A DNA stretch of 42,963 nucleotides, from IMG/VR virus record IMGVR_UViG_3300009177_001479, positions 1 through 42,963 of that record; one strand, 5' to 3'. The position numbers and the translations under genes were made by a program. The notes under the pieces were generated by a model. That model ran no database searches and was not told the origin of the DNA. It worked only from the letters and a program-made list of their open reading frames with translations. Positions 1 to 8,260 of the stretch are shown piece by piece. Numbering within the stretch: position 1 is the first letter of the stretch; every line of letters starts with the position of its first letter. The stretch is from a virus.

Positions 1-555
1 GTGTCTGTTGGGTTCAAAGAGGCGCTTGAGCGCGAAATCGCGGACTTAGAAAAGTCGCTGGAGGCTGATCCGCGCTTCATCAAGCTGCGCGAGCTTCAGC
101 GTGTCGCGAGCCTCTACACCCCGACCGCACAAGTAATGGACGCCTTCAAAGGGATAGTTGGGTCCATCGCTATGGTGGGTCCGGTTCGCTCAGGTGCCGC
201 GACGCGTCACTATGGTGGCGGCGAGGCAGTGGCAGTTTCGGACGGTCAGCGTCGGATCAGTGCTGCTGTGAGGCAGAAGGTGCTGGAAGACGCCGAGAAC
301 ATCCTACGCGGGCGCTCAGAACCCACTAGGACAGCCGACCTGTATGACAGCCTGATCGTGCTGGGGCACGAGATCGGCGGGGATGATCCGAAAAATAACC
401 TTTCGGCCATGCTCTCAAAGTCGCCTCTTTTCCGCTCTCACAAACGGGCAGGCTGGACCCTTACAGAGACGGAGACCTCGGCTACCGAGAGCGGTCCCGA
501 TGAGAACGAAGAGGATGCTGCGCCGCTTGAACATAGTGGTGAGCACGATGCTTAG
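1..555 (+). CDS. HARE-HTH-like DNA-binding protein
   Basis: Soluble 184-residue protein read from a GTG at the first base of the window, so an earlier in-frame start cannot be excluded. Residues 1-40 are a charged helical, possibly coiled-coil segment. Residues about 85-155 resemble a HARE-HTH winged-helix: a helix ending in ENILRGR, then TADLYDSLIVLG, NLSAMLSKSPLF and a closing GWTL. The tail after residue 155 is acidic. HARE-HTH domains are thought to sense or bind DNA in restriction or chromatin-related proteins. The role here is unknown. It is followed by a strong intrinsic terminator. The domain call is moderately sure; the biological role is not known. Confidence 0.7.
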   Translation: MSVGFKEALEREIADLEKSLEADPRFIKLRELQRVASLYTPTAQVMDAFKGIVGSIAMVGPVRSGAATRHYGGGEAVAVSDGQRRISAAVRQKVLEDAENILRGRSEPTRTADLYDSLIVLGHEIGGDDPKNNLSAMLSKSPLFRSHKRAGWTLTETETSATESGPDENEEDAAPLEHSGEHDA

Positions 556-562
556 AATAGAA

Positions 563-603
563 AGAGCGTCCCACCCTGAGCGGGACGCTCTATCAGTTTT
601 TCC
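563..603 (+). terminator. Intrinsic terminator after the HARE-HTH gene
   Basis: A perfect 10-bp stem, AGAGCGTCCC (563-572) with GGGACGCTCT (582-591), is followed by ATCAGTTTTT. It lies 8 bases after the stop codon of the first gene. Confidence 0.85.
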
Positions 604-783
604 TCACTCGACCTCAATGGAGGGATTTGCCGATCCCTTTGAGACGAGCGAGACACAAGCCTTCGGCAGTGCGTTAATCGGACGCTCTGCGCGAAGACCG
701 GCGCATCTCTGCGCTTCGTCTCCTGTGCAAGGTGTGCGTAGCAAAAGGGAGCGCCGGATTCAACATGGCAAAGGATACACGCC

Positions 784-909
784 ATGAGGCCCGAACCCGA
801 CCACTACATCTACAGGCCCTACATCACTCGTAAGGGCAAGCGCATCTACCGTAAGAACGGGGGGCTCTTCCGCATCCCGATCTACAAGGACGATGGCAAC
901 CCGTCGTAA
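784..909 (+). CDS. Small basic protein, 41 residues
   Basis: Short gene MRPEPDHYIYRPYI... of 41 residues, rich in Arg, Lys and Tyr, with an ITRKGKRIYRKNGGLFRIPI segment. An AAAGGA Shine-Dalgarno lies about 8 bases before the ATG, and a strong stem-loop follows 12 bases after the stop. Both support a real transcription unit despite its size. The family was not recognised; the pattern resembles short conserved alphaproteobacterial proteins of unknown function. The 180 bases upstream (604-783) hold no other gene that I can support. Confidence 0.6.
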   Translation: MRPEPDHYIYRPYITRKGKRIYRKNGGLFRIPIYKDDGNPS

Positions 910-920
910 GACGGACTGGA

Positions 921-957
921 CGATGGGAGGCAGGTTGCCGCTTGCCTCCCATCGTTT
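921..957 (+). terminator. Terminator-like hairpin after the 41-residue gene
   Basis: A 12-bp inverted repeat, CGATGGGAGGCA (921-932) with TGCCTCCCATCG (943-954), is followed by TTTC. The T tract is short, but its position directly behind the small gene fits a terminator. Confidence 0.65.
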
Positions 958-983
958 CACGTCGATCGTGTCCAACCACGACA

Positions 984-1181
984 TCACTGAAGGGGCAGGG
1001 TCATCTGCCGTGCGTCCCGGCAAGGCGGCTCAGGGGCTTCGAGATGCGAATAGACTAGCGATGCTAGTTCGTCCGCCGCGCGCTCACGTATGCGCTCATC
1101 CGGTGCGGTGAGACCAGCGCGGCACCAGCCCGGTGACTCGACAAGCAAAAGCTCTGCGATGCGTTCAGGAGTAATCGCCAT
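984..1181 (-). CDS. DUF6771-like small protein
   Basis: 65-residue acidic protein, MAITPERIAELLLVESPG... with the pattern LTAPDERIRERAADELA and an LPL-type C-terminus. This matches my memory of the DUF6771 family of short proteins common in sphingomonads; its function is unknown. It is convergent with the preceding small gene. No clear Shine-Dalgarno precedes the ATG. The match is the main hint that the host is a sphingomonad. Confidence 0.65.
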   Translation of the reverse strand: MAITPERIAELLLVESPGWCRAGLTAPDERIRERAADELASLVYSHLEAPEPPCRDARQMTLPLQ

Positions 1182-1273
1182 CGGAAGAACATGATAGGAA
1201 CATCCGAGTCGGTCAAGCTGCCATTGGCTCTCCGCTTCATGGCATGCAAACAGCCAAATAGGTTGATGCTAAA

Positions 1274-1304
1274 GAGGGCGCGCATGGGCTAGACGCGCGC
1301 CCTC
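1274..1304. repeat. GC-rich hairpin
   Basis: GAGGGCGCGC (1274-1283) pairs with GCGCGCCCTC (1295-1304) across an 11-base loop. There is no T tract on either side, so a terminator function is uncertain. Confidence 0.55.
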
Positions 1305-1446
1305 ACGGGGTCTAACTAAACATCAACCCCGGCGATCCGCTAATAACGCGGCTTGCCACATGGGTTTCTCGCTTTCTCCTGTGCCGACATAGCCGGGATT
1401 GGCGACATAAGCGGCGACGGGTGCCAGCCCTTAACCGCTCGGCTCT

Positions 1447-1472
1447 GCCGGGGCTGATCACTCAGCCCCGGC
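1447..1472. repeat. Perfect 11-bp hairpin
   Basis: GCCGGGGCTGA (1447-1457) and TCAGCCCCGGC (1462-1472) enclose a TCAC loop. Without a T tract it could be a factor-dependent terminator or a protein site. Confidence 0.55.
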
Positions 1473-1547
1473 TGCCACCTCATTGCTCCTGACGGGAACT
1501 TGGCGCAAGTCACTTTTTAAGTTGACGGGCGATTTTCGTGCGTATTG

Positions 1548-1563
1548 TTGACGGCGCCGTCAA
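1548..1563. promoter_or_regulatory. 16-bp palindromic operator candidate
   Basis: TTGACGGCGCCGTCAA is a perfect palindrome. A half site TTGACGG occurs 20 bases earlier (1522-1528), and GTCAA recurs near 1703. Such symmetry upstream of a gene suggests a dimeric repressor site; the protein is unknown. Confidence 0.5.
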
Positions 1564-1983
1564 TAGCTCGGTTATTTCCGCGATTTCCGAAGATAGTTGT
1601 TTCAATCAATTTAGGGACTCGTTTCGGTTATCGTTTTGGTGAGTGAGAAGTGATCTTCGATTTAACTCACTTACGTTGCGGTATTCGGCGTCATTCAAGC
1701 GTGTCAACTTTTGAGTCACTTTTCAATGCCACCTTTTCAGTCATGTTATGCAGCATCAAGTTAACGCTGCTAAAAACTTCAGCAGCGAGTGGTGATGCGG
1801 ATGGTTGGAGTGATGGTTACAAAGCCGCTTTGAATTGGGTCGCTTGAATGATCGCCTTTCGATCATACGGTTCGTGGTGCTGAGCGGTGGGGCAATCGTT
1901 GCGATCCACCAGCATTGATCTTTTATCTCTCGCTATCTCGGATGGTCTTGGCTTGCATCAGTTCGAGCGTTTATCGTTTCGGT

Positions 1984-2670
1984 ATGTGTAACCGCGCCCG
2001 CATGCTCAACGAACCCGAAACGCTGTGGAGTTCGGCCACCAAGCTGTTCAGCGAGCGTCCCCGAGATAACCGTTTCGACCCGCGCGAGCTACGGCCCAAA
2101 AGCCGAAACTATGTGGTGCGTGAGCAAGACGGCAAACGCGCATGGGATGTGATGTCGTGGAACGTGCTTGGCGGGCAAGCCAAGTGGGCGATGACCAATG
2201 TTCGCAACCTGAGCCTGCCGCAGTGGCGCAAGCTTGCTGAGAAGCCTGAGAACCGATGCATCGTGCCTCTTACTGAGTTTTGTGAGTTCACGCCTGAGAA
2301 GCACGATCTCGGAGATGGGAAGCCGCCGCTCAAGGGTGAGATGTGGTTTCAGGTCAAAGACCAGCCCGTCTTTCCTGTCGCGGGTTTTTGGCAGCGGACC
2401 AAGGAAGGAAACGGCTTCACAATGGTGACATGTGATCCCAACGAATTGGTCGCGCCGATCCATCCCAAGGCGATGATCACGATCCTTGAGCCCGAGGATG
2501 TGGATACATGGCTACGCGGCTCATTTGAGGATGTGGCGGCATTGCAGAAGCCGTATGATGCGGCGAAGATGACCGTTCGGGGTCCGGTATTCCCTACTCG
2601 CCGCAAGGAAAAACGATGGACGACTTGGACGAAAAGCTCTGCCCCGATTGCGGGGCCAATATGTCGCTGA
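1984..2670 (+). CDS. SRAP-domain DNA-protein crosslinker (YedK/HMCES family)
   Basis: 228-residue protein. It starts at the ATG giving MCNR, because family members expose Cys2 after Met removal; this Cys crosslinks covalently to abasic sites in single-stranded DNA. Other family signatures are SWNVLG, a TEFCEF glutamate motif near residue 100 and HPKAMITIL with the catalytic His near residue 160. The length matches the family. No good Shine-Dalgarno is visible. The 3' end overlaps the next gene by 55 bases in another frame. It probably protects abasic sites during phage or host replication; SRAP genes also occur in phages. Alternative upstream starts would bury Cys2 and are unlikely. Confidence 0.92.
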   Translation: MCNRARMLNEPETLWSSATKLFSERPRDNRFDPRELRPKSRNYVVREQDGKRAWDVMSWNVLGGQAKWAMTNVRNLSLPQWRKLAEKPENRCIVPLTEFCEFTPEKHDLGDGKPPLKGEMWFQVKDQPVFPVAGFWQRTKEGNGFTMVTCDPNELVAPIHPKAMITILEPEDVDTWLRGSFEDVAALQKPYDAAKMTVRGPVFPTRRKEKRWTTWTKSSAPIAGPICR

Positions 2671-2870
2671 ATGAAGATGATGAATGGGAGTGCGATGGTC
2701 CTGATTGCACGGCTCATCTGGACCGCATGAGCTTCGATGATGAAGACCATGACGACGATGACGAGGAAGAAGAGGACCAAGACGAGGCGGGAAGCGATCC
2801 CGACTTCATCAACAATGATCCTCGCCCGCGTGAGGAAAGAGACATCCCGTGGTCTGACATGCCCGGTTGA
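2616..2870 (+). CDS. Acidic zinc-ribbon protein
   Basis: 84-residue protein. A zinc-ribbon-like N-terminus, with CPDCG (residues 9-13) and later CDGPDC, gives four cysteines for one metal. A very acidic stretch of Asp and Glu follows (about residues 42-60). AAGGA lies 7-8 bases before the ATG, inside the end of the SRAP gene, so the two are probably co-expressed. The function is not known; acidic zinc ribbons often contact nucleic-acid enzymes. The tail is hydrophilic. Confidence 0.75.
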   Translation: MDDLDEKLCPDCGANMSLNEDDEWECDGPDCTAHLDRMSFDDEDHDDDDEEEEDQDEAGSDPDFINNDPRPREERDIPWSDMPG

Positions 2871-2896
2871 GGGTTCTAGTGGGGGCCTACCTACAA

Positions 2897-3421
2897 ATGT
2901 CGGATGTGATCGGCATCGCGACGATCGCCGTGGGCATTGGTGCGATCATCGGCGCTGTTTACGTCGGCATCCGACAGGCGGGCATTGCCGCTCGCCAAGC
3001 TGATATCCTTGCGCGCCAAGTCAGCCTTGAAGAGACGAAGCTAAAGGCCGATTTATTTGAAAAGCGTTTGGCCACCTATGAGGCCACAGCGGCGTTCCTT
3101 TACCACATAGGCGACTTGGGAGACACCCCAGAGGGTGAGGCAAGAATCTCTCACTTCGCCACCAAGTTCAGGGAGAGCCGCTTCCTCTTCGGTGCTGATG
3201 TGCATGCCGCACTCATGGAGATTTGGGAGAAAGGGAACGAGATCAGAGTTGCGCGCGCGATCTCGATCTCCAACCACGAGGAGCAACTGCCGCGTGATCC
3301 GCGACATACTGAGCAGATTACAAGCGGCCTCACTTGGTCACTCCAACGCGCAGCCGTGATCCATGAAATCTTTGAGCCCTATCTTGAACTCGACTCCCGC
3401 AATCTGAGGATAACCGTCTGA
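2897..3421 (+). CDS. Membrane-anchored coiled-coil protein of unknown function
   Basis: 174-residue protein. Residues 4-24 form one hydrophobic transmembrane helix, followed by a helical stretch rich in RQA repeats and the pattern ADLFEKRLATYEAT, common to a family of bacterial proteins with one N-terminal helix and a cytoplasmic domain. The ATG at 2897 is chosen because it follows GGGGG and starts just before the membrane helix. A TTG at 2867 overlapping the previous stop is the alternative. It ends head-to-head with the lysis genes with no gap. Function unknown. Confidence 0.7.
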   Translation: MSDVIGIATIAVGIGAIIGAVYVGIRQAGIAARQADILARQVSLEETKLKADLFEKRLATYEATAAFLYHIGDLGDTPEGEARISHFATKFRESRFLFGADVHAALMEIWEKGNEIRVARAISISNHEEQLPRDPRHTEQITSGLTWSLQRAAVIHEIFEPYLELDSRNLRITV

Positions 3422-3799
3422 TTAGTCCTTCAGCGACACGCTCCGAAGCTCCCGCAAGCTTTCAATGATCTCAGCGCGGCCTTTCTCGCCATCGGCTTCC
3501 ATCTTCTCAAGCTGGTGTTCGATGCGCTCTTGACCCTTTTCGAGGTTCTGGAGGTTTGTCTCCAGCCTCACCGTTCGCTCAATGTGCTTCTGATGCTCCC
3601 GCTCGATCGAGTCCATGCGCGTGGCGACACTCGCGAGCTTGTGCCCCTGATTGCTGATGGTGAGGTTCAGCGCTCGCTCGCTATCAGAGACCTTCTCAGT
3701 GACAAAGGCGGCGCACCAGCGCGCGATTGCAATTGGTCCGCCAAGACCCGCCGACAGAACGCCAAGCATGCCAGCGACTTCAAGCACTCCGATATCCAT
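3422..3799 (-). CDS. Coiled-coil membrane protein of the lysis pair (spanin-like or holin accessory)
   Basis: 125-residue protein. It has one N-terminal hydrophobic segment (about 8-33) and then a long predicted coiled coil (about 35-125) rich in Glu, Arg and Leu. The start is set at MDIG because the holin-like gene upstream ends in TGATG, where stop and start overlap. A single-membrane-helix protein with a coiled coil, translationally coupled to a holin, fits an inner-membrane spanin or a holin regulator. No lipoprotein partner was seen. The family is not firmly recognised. Confidence 0.6.
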   Translation of the reverse strand: MDIGVLEVAGMLGVLSAGLGGPIAIARWCAAFVTEKVSDSERALNLTISNQGHKLASVATRMDSIEREHQKHIERTVRLETNLQNLEKGQERIEHQLEKMEADGEKGRAEIIESLRELRSVSLKD

Positions 3800-3996
3800 C
3801 AAACTTCGGCCTTGCCACTGGTAGGCACCAAGGCTCCGATTACGCCAGCAATGGCGGCAGCGTAGGACCATGGAGATGGAAGGGCAGACGCGCCCACCAC
3901 TCCAGCGCTGATTGCAGCCCATGTGCTGCGCTCGTTGAGACGAGCCTTTGTGTAAGTGACGAGTTGGCAGAAGCCGCTGAGAACCTTCGAGAACAT
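3799..3996 (-). CDS. Putative holin
   Basis: 65-residue protein with a basic N-terminal helix containing YTKARLNERSTWAA, followed by two hydrophobic segments (about 26-40 and 44-58) separated by a short turn. This resembles small class II or III type holins that permeabilise the inner membrane. TAAATA stands 4 bases before the ATG and no Shine-Dalgarno is present. It is the first gene of a two-gene lysis unit. No endolysin is recognisable nearby, so assignment rests on size, topology and position after the tail genes. Confidence 0.6.
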   Translation of the reverse strand: MFSKVLSGFCQLVTYTKARLNERSTWAAISAGVVGASALPSPWSYAAAIAGVIGALVPTSGKAEV

Positions 3997-4000
3997 ACCC

Positions 4001-4006
4001 TATTTA
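4001..4006 (-). promoter_or_regulatory. TAAATA late element of the holin gene
   Basis: TAAATA followed by GGGT and the ATG: a 4-base gap and no separate ribosome site. Confidence 0.7.
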
Positions 4007-4031
4007 GACGGACGAACCGCAGCGGGGTGCG

Positions 4032-4547
4032 TTAAGCCGCTGTGACAGTGCTCCATTCGATAGCCATCGCGGTGCTGATCTCAGCAAGGTTCGTCGCCGA
4101 CATGATCGCCGACTTCGCACCCATTCTCAGGGCCTCGATGCGCGAGCCGATCACAGTCCATAGCGCGACCCTCGCCGTCACCTCAGAGGCGAGATCGACG
4201 ACGGTCATCGCTCGCGCCTCCGCCTCCGCATTGAGGAACGGAACGCTTGCCGAGGCATCAGCCAAGTATGCCGCCGCTTCCGCCGCCTTATACTGGTAGG
4301 TGAGCATCTGCCCCGCGCCATCCGAGACAAAGCGCAGGCGGAAGGCTTCTGCCGCACGATCGACATGCCCGGTGGCTAGTGCCTTGATGAGTTCGAGATC
4401 GATGTCAGCACCTTTGAGCGCCTCTTGCGGCACCACCATCGTCGCGAGCCCATCTTCGAGCACTTGGATAGCGGCGGAGCCCTCCGGCCCTTGCCCGCGC
4501 CATTTAACCTCACCCGACAGCTTGTCGAAAACTACATAGAATTCCAT
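4032..4547 (-). CDS. Tail-fibre assembly or DUF4376-like protein
   Basis: 171-residue protein. The N-terminal half is a short beta-rich section (FDKLSGEVKWRGQG). The C-terminal half (about 75-171) is helical, with a YQYKAAEAAAYL region and an Ala-rich helix, as in DUF4376 and related tail-fibre-associated proteins. It lies directly after the tail-tip gene, the usual place for fibre chaperones or fibre parts. TAAATA stands 4 bases before the ATG. The family call is tentative. Confidence 0.6.
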   Translation of the reverse strand: MEFYVVFDKLSGEVKWRGQGPEGSAAIQVLEDGLATMVVPQEALKGADIDLELIKALATGHVDRAAEAFRLRFVSDGAGQMLTYQYKAAEAAAYLADASASVPFLNAEAEARAMTVVDLASEVTARVALWTVIGSRIEALRMGAKSAIMSATNLAEISTAMAIEWSTVTAA

Positions 4548-4551
4548 CAGC

Positions 4552-4557
4552 TATTTA
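4552..4557 (-). promoter_or_regulatory. TAAATA late element of the fibre-assembly-like gene
   Basis: TAAATA, then GCTG, then ATG. Confidence 0.7.
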
Positions 4558-4572
4558 GGCGTGTGCTTCAGC

Positions 4573-7500
4573 TTACCGTTTGATCTCGTGAATCTTTAAG
4601 ATGCTGCCCGCTTCAGCGTAGGTCTGCGCATCGTTCTCAAGCGAGAGGTAGTCGATGGCGATGGTGTAGATTCCCGGTGTCCAACCCGTGGCAATCCAGT
4701 TCAACGCGATAGGAACTTGGAAGTTATCGTTCGCACCAATCATAGTGATGGGAAATGTGTCTTCGATGTTCCCGTTGTTAAGATTTGTGACGCGGAACGA
4801 GCCAACGATGTCATCACCGGATTTCATTCGAATGTTGGCATAGAGATCGATTGAACTCTCTTGAACATATTTCTGGAACGTCAATTGGACGATCCGGGTA
4901 GACTGCCCATAAGACAAAAGCTGCTGATTAGAGGTTCGGGCAAACTGGACGGACTGAGCGGCATTGCTGTCGAGCTTGGCGGTGCGCACCGTGCCGCCCA
5001 CGAGCACGTCGCCGCTTACGGTCAAGTCGCCTACAATATCTACGCCAGCGCCACCGTTGGCCTCCGCAAACACTCGAAGCTGAGCGCGATTGTTCGGGCT
5101 TACGGTAGTGGTGGACCAATAGGCCCCGACCTTGCCGTTAATGTTGCTGATCGCGCCTTCAGTGGTGCTCACGCGCCCCGTAAGGCCGTTGTAGCTGGCT
5201 TCGAGAGAGGTGGTGCGGCTTGCAATAGCGGCTGTCTGCCCCGCCGCTGCCGTCGAAACTTCCTCGATCCGAGCGCTTGCCCGCGCCAATCCCGCCCCGC
5301 CGCCGCTCGCACGGTAGTTCGACGGAACGGTCTGATCAGCGGTCGCCAGCGCCAGCATCGGACGAAGCATCATCGCCCACGAAAGATCATTGGCAGGGTT
5401 CGAAAGGTAGGGGCCTTTGATCAGGGCAAGGCGGGCGAAGCGAGCGTCTGTCGGTGCCTGCGCCTTCGTCCAGACGCGCGCCCAACCGTCTAGGTTCTCC
5501 CATCCCCTCGGGCCATCGACTGTGGAGCTATCAGCGGCATCGGAGAGGTAGCCGCCACTTCCATCGCCCCATTGGAGTCGAAGCAAAGCAGTGCATTCAC
5601 GGGACGCCAACCACGCTGATATCTGCACCCATGCACCGGGAGTGACGGCCACCCAATCGCTTACGACAGAACCGCCAATGTCGCCGTTGGGCTGCTTGCA
5701 TAGCAAGCCCATGTAGTGCTCGCCGGTCACGGTGAACTCGGCGTTGTTGGTGGCGAAGTTGAACTCTTGCGGCGTCTGAGTGACGAGACCCCAACCCGCC
5801 GTGCCGTTGGCGAAATCGCTACTTGGAAGAAGATTGCCGCCGATCTCTGCGGCTGCAACCCGGTTGATCTCTTGCGCGACGGTAGAATCGGCAGGGATGT
5901 TGCCGATGAGCGATTCTAGCTCGGCGATAGTCGCGTGGGCTGCTTCGATGCGCGCCACAACCTGATTGCCGGTGGATGATCCGACCGGAGTATCGCCGGG
6001 GGCACCAACGGTGGCATTGTCGGCGGGCTTTCCGGGACCGGTGACGCCATTCCATGTGCTCAGCGTCGCCGCCTTCGCGGCATTGGCGGCAGCGAGCGCG
6101 GCGATAGCCTGTCGCGCATCGAAGAAACGCCCGTTGAAGGCGATGCGATCAATGGGAGTATCGACCGCCGTGTTATCCCAAGCCGGGGACAAGCCGCTCA
6201 AGTAGGCAGTGAGCGCATTGAAGCTCGCCACCATAGCCGACTTGTCCACCCCGAGCGCATCCGCTCGCGCCCCGTGCTCAGTCACATCCGCCCCAATGGC
6301 TGCATACTCGCGAAGGATTTGGGGCTTCTCAGCGCGATCAAGCACCCCGTCTGCGCTGATCGAAGCGATGCGGATGTTCGCCGCTGTAGCATCGGCTTGA
6401 GCCTCTGCCGCCGCGTCTGCGGCATCCTGAGCGGCCTGTGCCACAGCATAAGCATCATCGCTCACGCTGCTCAGCGCGGGGCTCACCTCACTGCCGCTCA
6501 TCACGCGCCAAGATGGGCGGTTGCCGATCGTCACCCGGTAAACTGGTGAGGGCGCTTCCTTGATCGTGCTGCTGAGAAGGTGAAGCTCGCTCGATCCATC
6601 AGCGCTGAGCGGTTTGGTGGTGCTTGCTCCGAAGAAGTCACCGGCTCGGAATGCCCCGGTGCTCGACGGAATGAGGTAGCCACCCACTTGGCTGAGTGCA
6701 TCGCGAACGACATCACCAACGCTGGATTGAGCGGTGGTGAAGTAGCACCACTCCTCCGAATGCGCCGCGAAGCTGGTGCTATCGATCGCCGATGGGAGCA
6801 CGCCAGCTTGCTTGATCAGGTGTGGGGCGATCGTGGCGAGCGTTGCGGGGTAGCTCGCGCCATCAAGAGCACCCCGAACATCAGCGGTGATCGTGCCCTT
6901 CGGCTGATTGGCGAGGCGGAACATCCCCACGGCGGGAGCCGCTGCCCATGTCCCCTTGGCGAGCGTGAGACTGGCAAGAGCCGAATAGCTGGCGGCAGTC
7001 TGCGCAGGGGCACCAAGGCTCAGCGCAGCTTCAAAGACGTTATCGACCGCCTGAGTGGGGCCGTAGCCGTGATATTGGTAGATGAGCTTGGCAGGGTCGA
7101 TCAGCACGGGCTCGATGTTGAGGCAGTTTCCGCTCGCCCAAGGCTTGAGCTTACCCTTGAGCCCGCTGCCGCCCTCAGCCCCTCCGGTTCCGACATAGGA
7201 AGCGTTGAGCAACGGTTGTTCAAGATCGGCTTCAAGGCCAAGCAGCGTGACGGTAGCGAGCCCGCCATCAACGGCGATCGGCCCACATCGGCCTTCGAAG
7301 ATCGGTTTGTAGGAGGCGAACGGGTCGCCCATATTACCTACGAAGCACCGGCCATAAGCGCCCGTCCACACATAGTCGGCGAGCGCCCGGTTGTCGGTGA
7401 TCACGAAGCTGAGGGAGCCGTGCGAGACGCTGATTGGCGATAGCTCGCCGTTGGAGGTGAGCGAGATCGAGCGTTCCGGCCAATCGATCATTGCGGGCAC

Positions 7501-7620
7501 CCACTCGAAGCCGTCTAGCTGAGTGCCAAAGGCGTTGGCCTCAATGGCGGAGAGCCGAACTGTAACGGTGGTGCCGGTCGCCTTGTTGGTGGGCGTTACC
7601 TCAAATAGAATGTTCCTCAC
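4573..7620 (-). CDS. Tail-tip / host-specificity protein
   Basis: 1015-residue late structural protein, probably the distal tail hub and receptor-binding component. The N-terminal 350 residues are beta-rich and hub-like. Residues about 395-560 are Ala-rich helical repeats. Next comes a carbohydrate-binding-module-like segment beginning GGNLLPSSDFANGTAGWG (about 595-760), a helical connector, and a beta C-terminus after DLTVSGDVLVGGTVRTAKLD. This order is typical of lambda J-like proteins in alphaproteobacterial phages. It starts with GTG, 5 bases after TAAATA. The receptor cannot be told from the sequence. Confidence 0.8.
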   Translation of the reverse strand: MRNILFEVTPTNKATGTTVTVRLSAIEANAFGTQLDGFEWVPAMIDWPERSISLTSNGELSPISVSHGSLSFVITDNRALADYVWTGAYGRCFVGNMGDPFASYKPIFEGRCGPIAVDGGLATVTLLGLEADLEQPLLNASYVGTGGAEGGSGLKGKLKPWASGNCLNIEPVLIDPAKLIYQYHGYGPTQAVDNVFEAALSLGAPAQTAASYSALASLTLAKGTWAAAPAVGMFRLANQPKGTITADVRGALDGASYPATLATIAPHLIKQAGVLPSAIDSTSFAAHSEEWCYFTTAQSSVGDVVRDALSQVGGYLIPSSTGAFRAGDFFGASTTKPLSADGSSELHLLSSTIKEAPSPVYRVTIGNRPSWRVMSGSEVSPALSSVSDDAYAVAQAAQDAADAAAEAQADATAANIRIASISADGVLDRAEKPQILREYAAIGADVTEHGARADALGVDKSAMVASFNALTAYLSGLSPAWDNTAVDTPIDRIAFNGRFFDARQAIAALAAANAAKAATLSTWNGVTGPGKPADNATVGAPGDTPVGSSTGNQVVARIEAAHATIAELESLIGNIPADSTVAQEINRVAAAEIGGNLLPSSDFANGTAGWGLVTQTPQEFNFATNNAEFTVTGEHYMGLLCKQPNGDIGGSVVSDWVAVTPGAWVQISAWLASRECTALLRLQWGDGSGGYLSDAADSSTVDGPRGWENLDGWARVWTKAQAPTDARFARLALIKGPYLSNPANDLSWAMMLRPMLALATADQTVPSNYRASGGGAGLARASARIEEVSTAAAGQTAAIASRTTSLEASYNGLTGRVSTTEGAISNINGKVGAYWSTTTVSPNNRAQLRVFAEANGGAGVDIVGDLTVSGDVLVGGTVRTAKLDSNAAQSVQFARTSNQQLLSYGQSTRIVQLTFQKYVQESSIDLYANIRMKSGDDIVGSFRVTNLNNGNIEDTFPITMIGANDNFQVPIALNWIATGWTPGIYTIAIDYLSLENDAQTYAEAGSILKIHEIKR

Positions 7621-7625
7621 CTACC

Positions 7626-7631
7626 TATTTA
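7626..7631 (-). promoter_or_regulatory. TAAATA late element of the tail-tip gene
   Basis: TAAATA, then GGTAG, then GTG. The element lies inside the inverted repeat CTACCT/AGGTAG (7621-7639) and in the 51-bp gap between two divergent start codons. Confidence 0.7.
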
Positions 7632-7671
7632 TCAGGTAGTCGAGGGAATTGTTTGGAGAGTGGGGGCGAGC

Positions 7672-8220
7672 ATGGCGCAGAAAGAGAAACAGGCAGTGCT
7701 CCGGCACGTGCCAGCTTTCACCGGCTCGATTGACGCGAAGGTGCCTGCCGAGAATGTGGAGTTGACCCACTACCTTGCCGAGACTGGCAGGTGGGTGGCC
7801 TACAGCAAGGCATCAGATGGCCGCGTCTTTTTCGGAAATGGTGCAACAGAGCCATTGGCGCGGCGAGCAGCGGGATTACGCACGCTTGCTCATCTTGAAG
7901 GACGAGCCTCTGGGGAAGTCGAAGGTCTTTCGACAGAGGAAATCAGTAAGACGCGGGACGAACTTGCCCGAGAATTAGCGAAACTTCGCGTGCTCGTTAT
8001 GACCAGCAACATGCCTTTCCCGGTTGGCTATCCCAAGGATGTAATCTTAGCCGAGTTGAAGGCTGCTCACGACATTGTGCTTGCCACCGATGAACGGGGT
8101 CTCATTGCCCGGTGGGGCCTGCCGACACTGCTCTTCCTCGCAGGCGGCTTCGCCAACGGGATAATCGGTAAAGCGGCAGAGAGATCACTGGAGCTTCTTG
8201 GAGCGCTACTAGCCGGTTAG
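7672..8220 (+). CDS. Cargo protein with C-terminal membrane segment
   Basis: 182-residue protein on the strand opposite to the tail genes. The N-terminal 80 residues are soluble (LTHYLAETGRWVAY, DGRVFFGNG), then a coiled-coil-like helix (about 85-105), and a hydrophobic C-terminal region (about 145-181, LPTLLFLAGGFANGIIG). The ATG at 7672 is chosen for the GGGG sequence 7-8 bases upstream; a GTG four codons earlier is possible. No TAAATA is present, so it is probably expressed outside the late programme. Possibly a superinfection-exclusion factor, but this is inference; the family is not recognised. Confidence 0.7.
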   Translation: MAQKEKQAVLRHVPAFTGSIDAKVPAENVELTHYLAETGRWVAYSKASDGRVFFGNGATEPLARRAAGLRTLAHLEGRASGEVEGLSTEEISKTRDELARELAKLRVLVMTSNMPFPVGYPKDVILAELKAAHDIVLATDERGLIARWGLPTLLFLAGGFANGIIGKAAERSLELLGALLAG

Positions 8221-8260
8221 AGGGGAATGGCTTTATGGGTGACGGGAAGCCCGCACGCTC

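Larger units (their letters stand above)
1182..1983. other. 802-bp non-coding region with several palindromes
   Basis: No convincing gene is present; a possible frame from a GTG at 1650 has no ribosome site and unlikely composition. The stretch holds a 10-bp hairpin (1274-1304), an 11-bp hairpin with a 4-base loop (1447-1472) and a 16-base perfect palindrome (1548-1563). The sequence AGTCACTTTT is repeated at 1508-1517 and 1714-1723. AT content rises at 1500-1750 compared with the flanks. It looks like a regulatory or control region between the divergent DUF6771-like and SRAP genes. Confidence 0.5.

Noticed and set aside
1650-1847. Open frame from a GTG at 1650
   Set aside because: No ribosome site, atypical composition, and it lies in an AT-rich control region with repeats.
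6580-7443. A 287-codon open frame opposite the tail-tip gene
   Set aside because: Antisense shadow of a 1015-residue gene with no family similarity and no promoter-like sequence.
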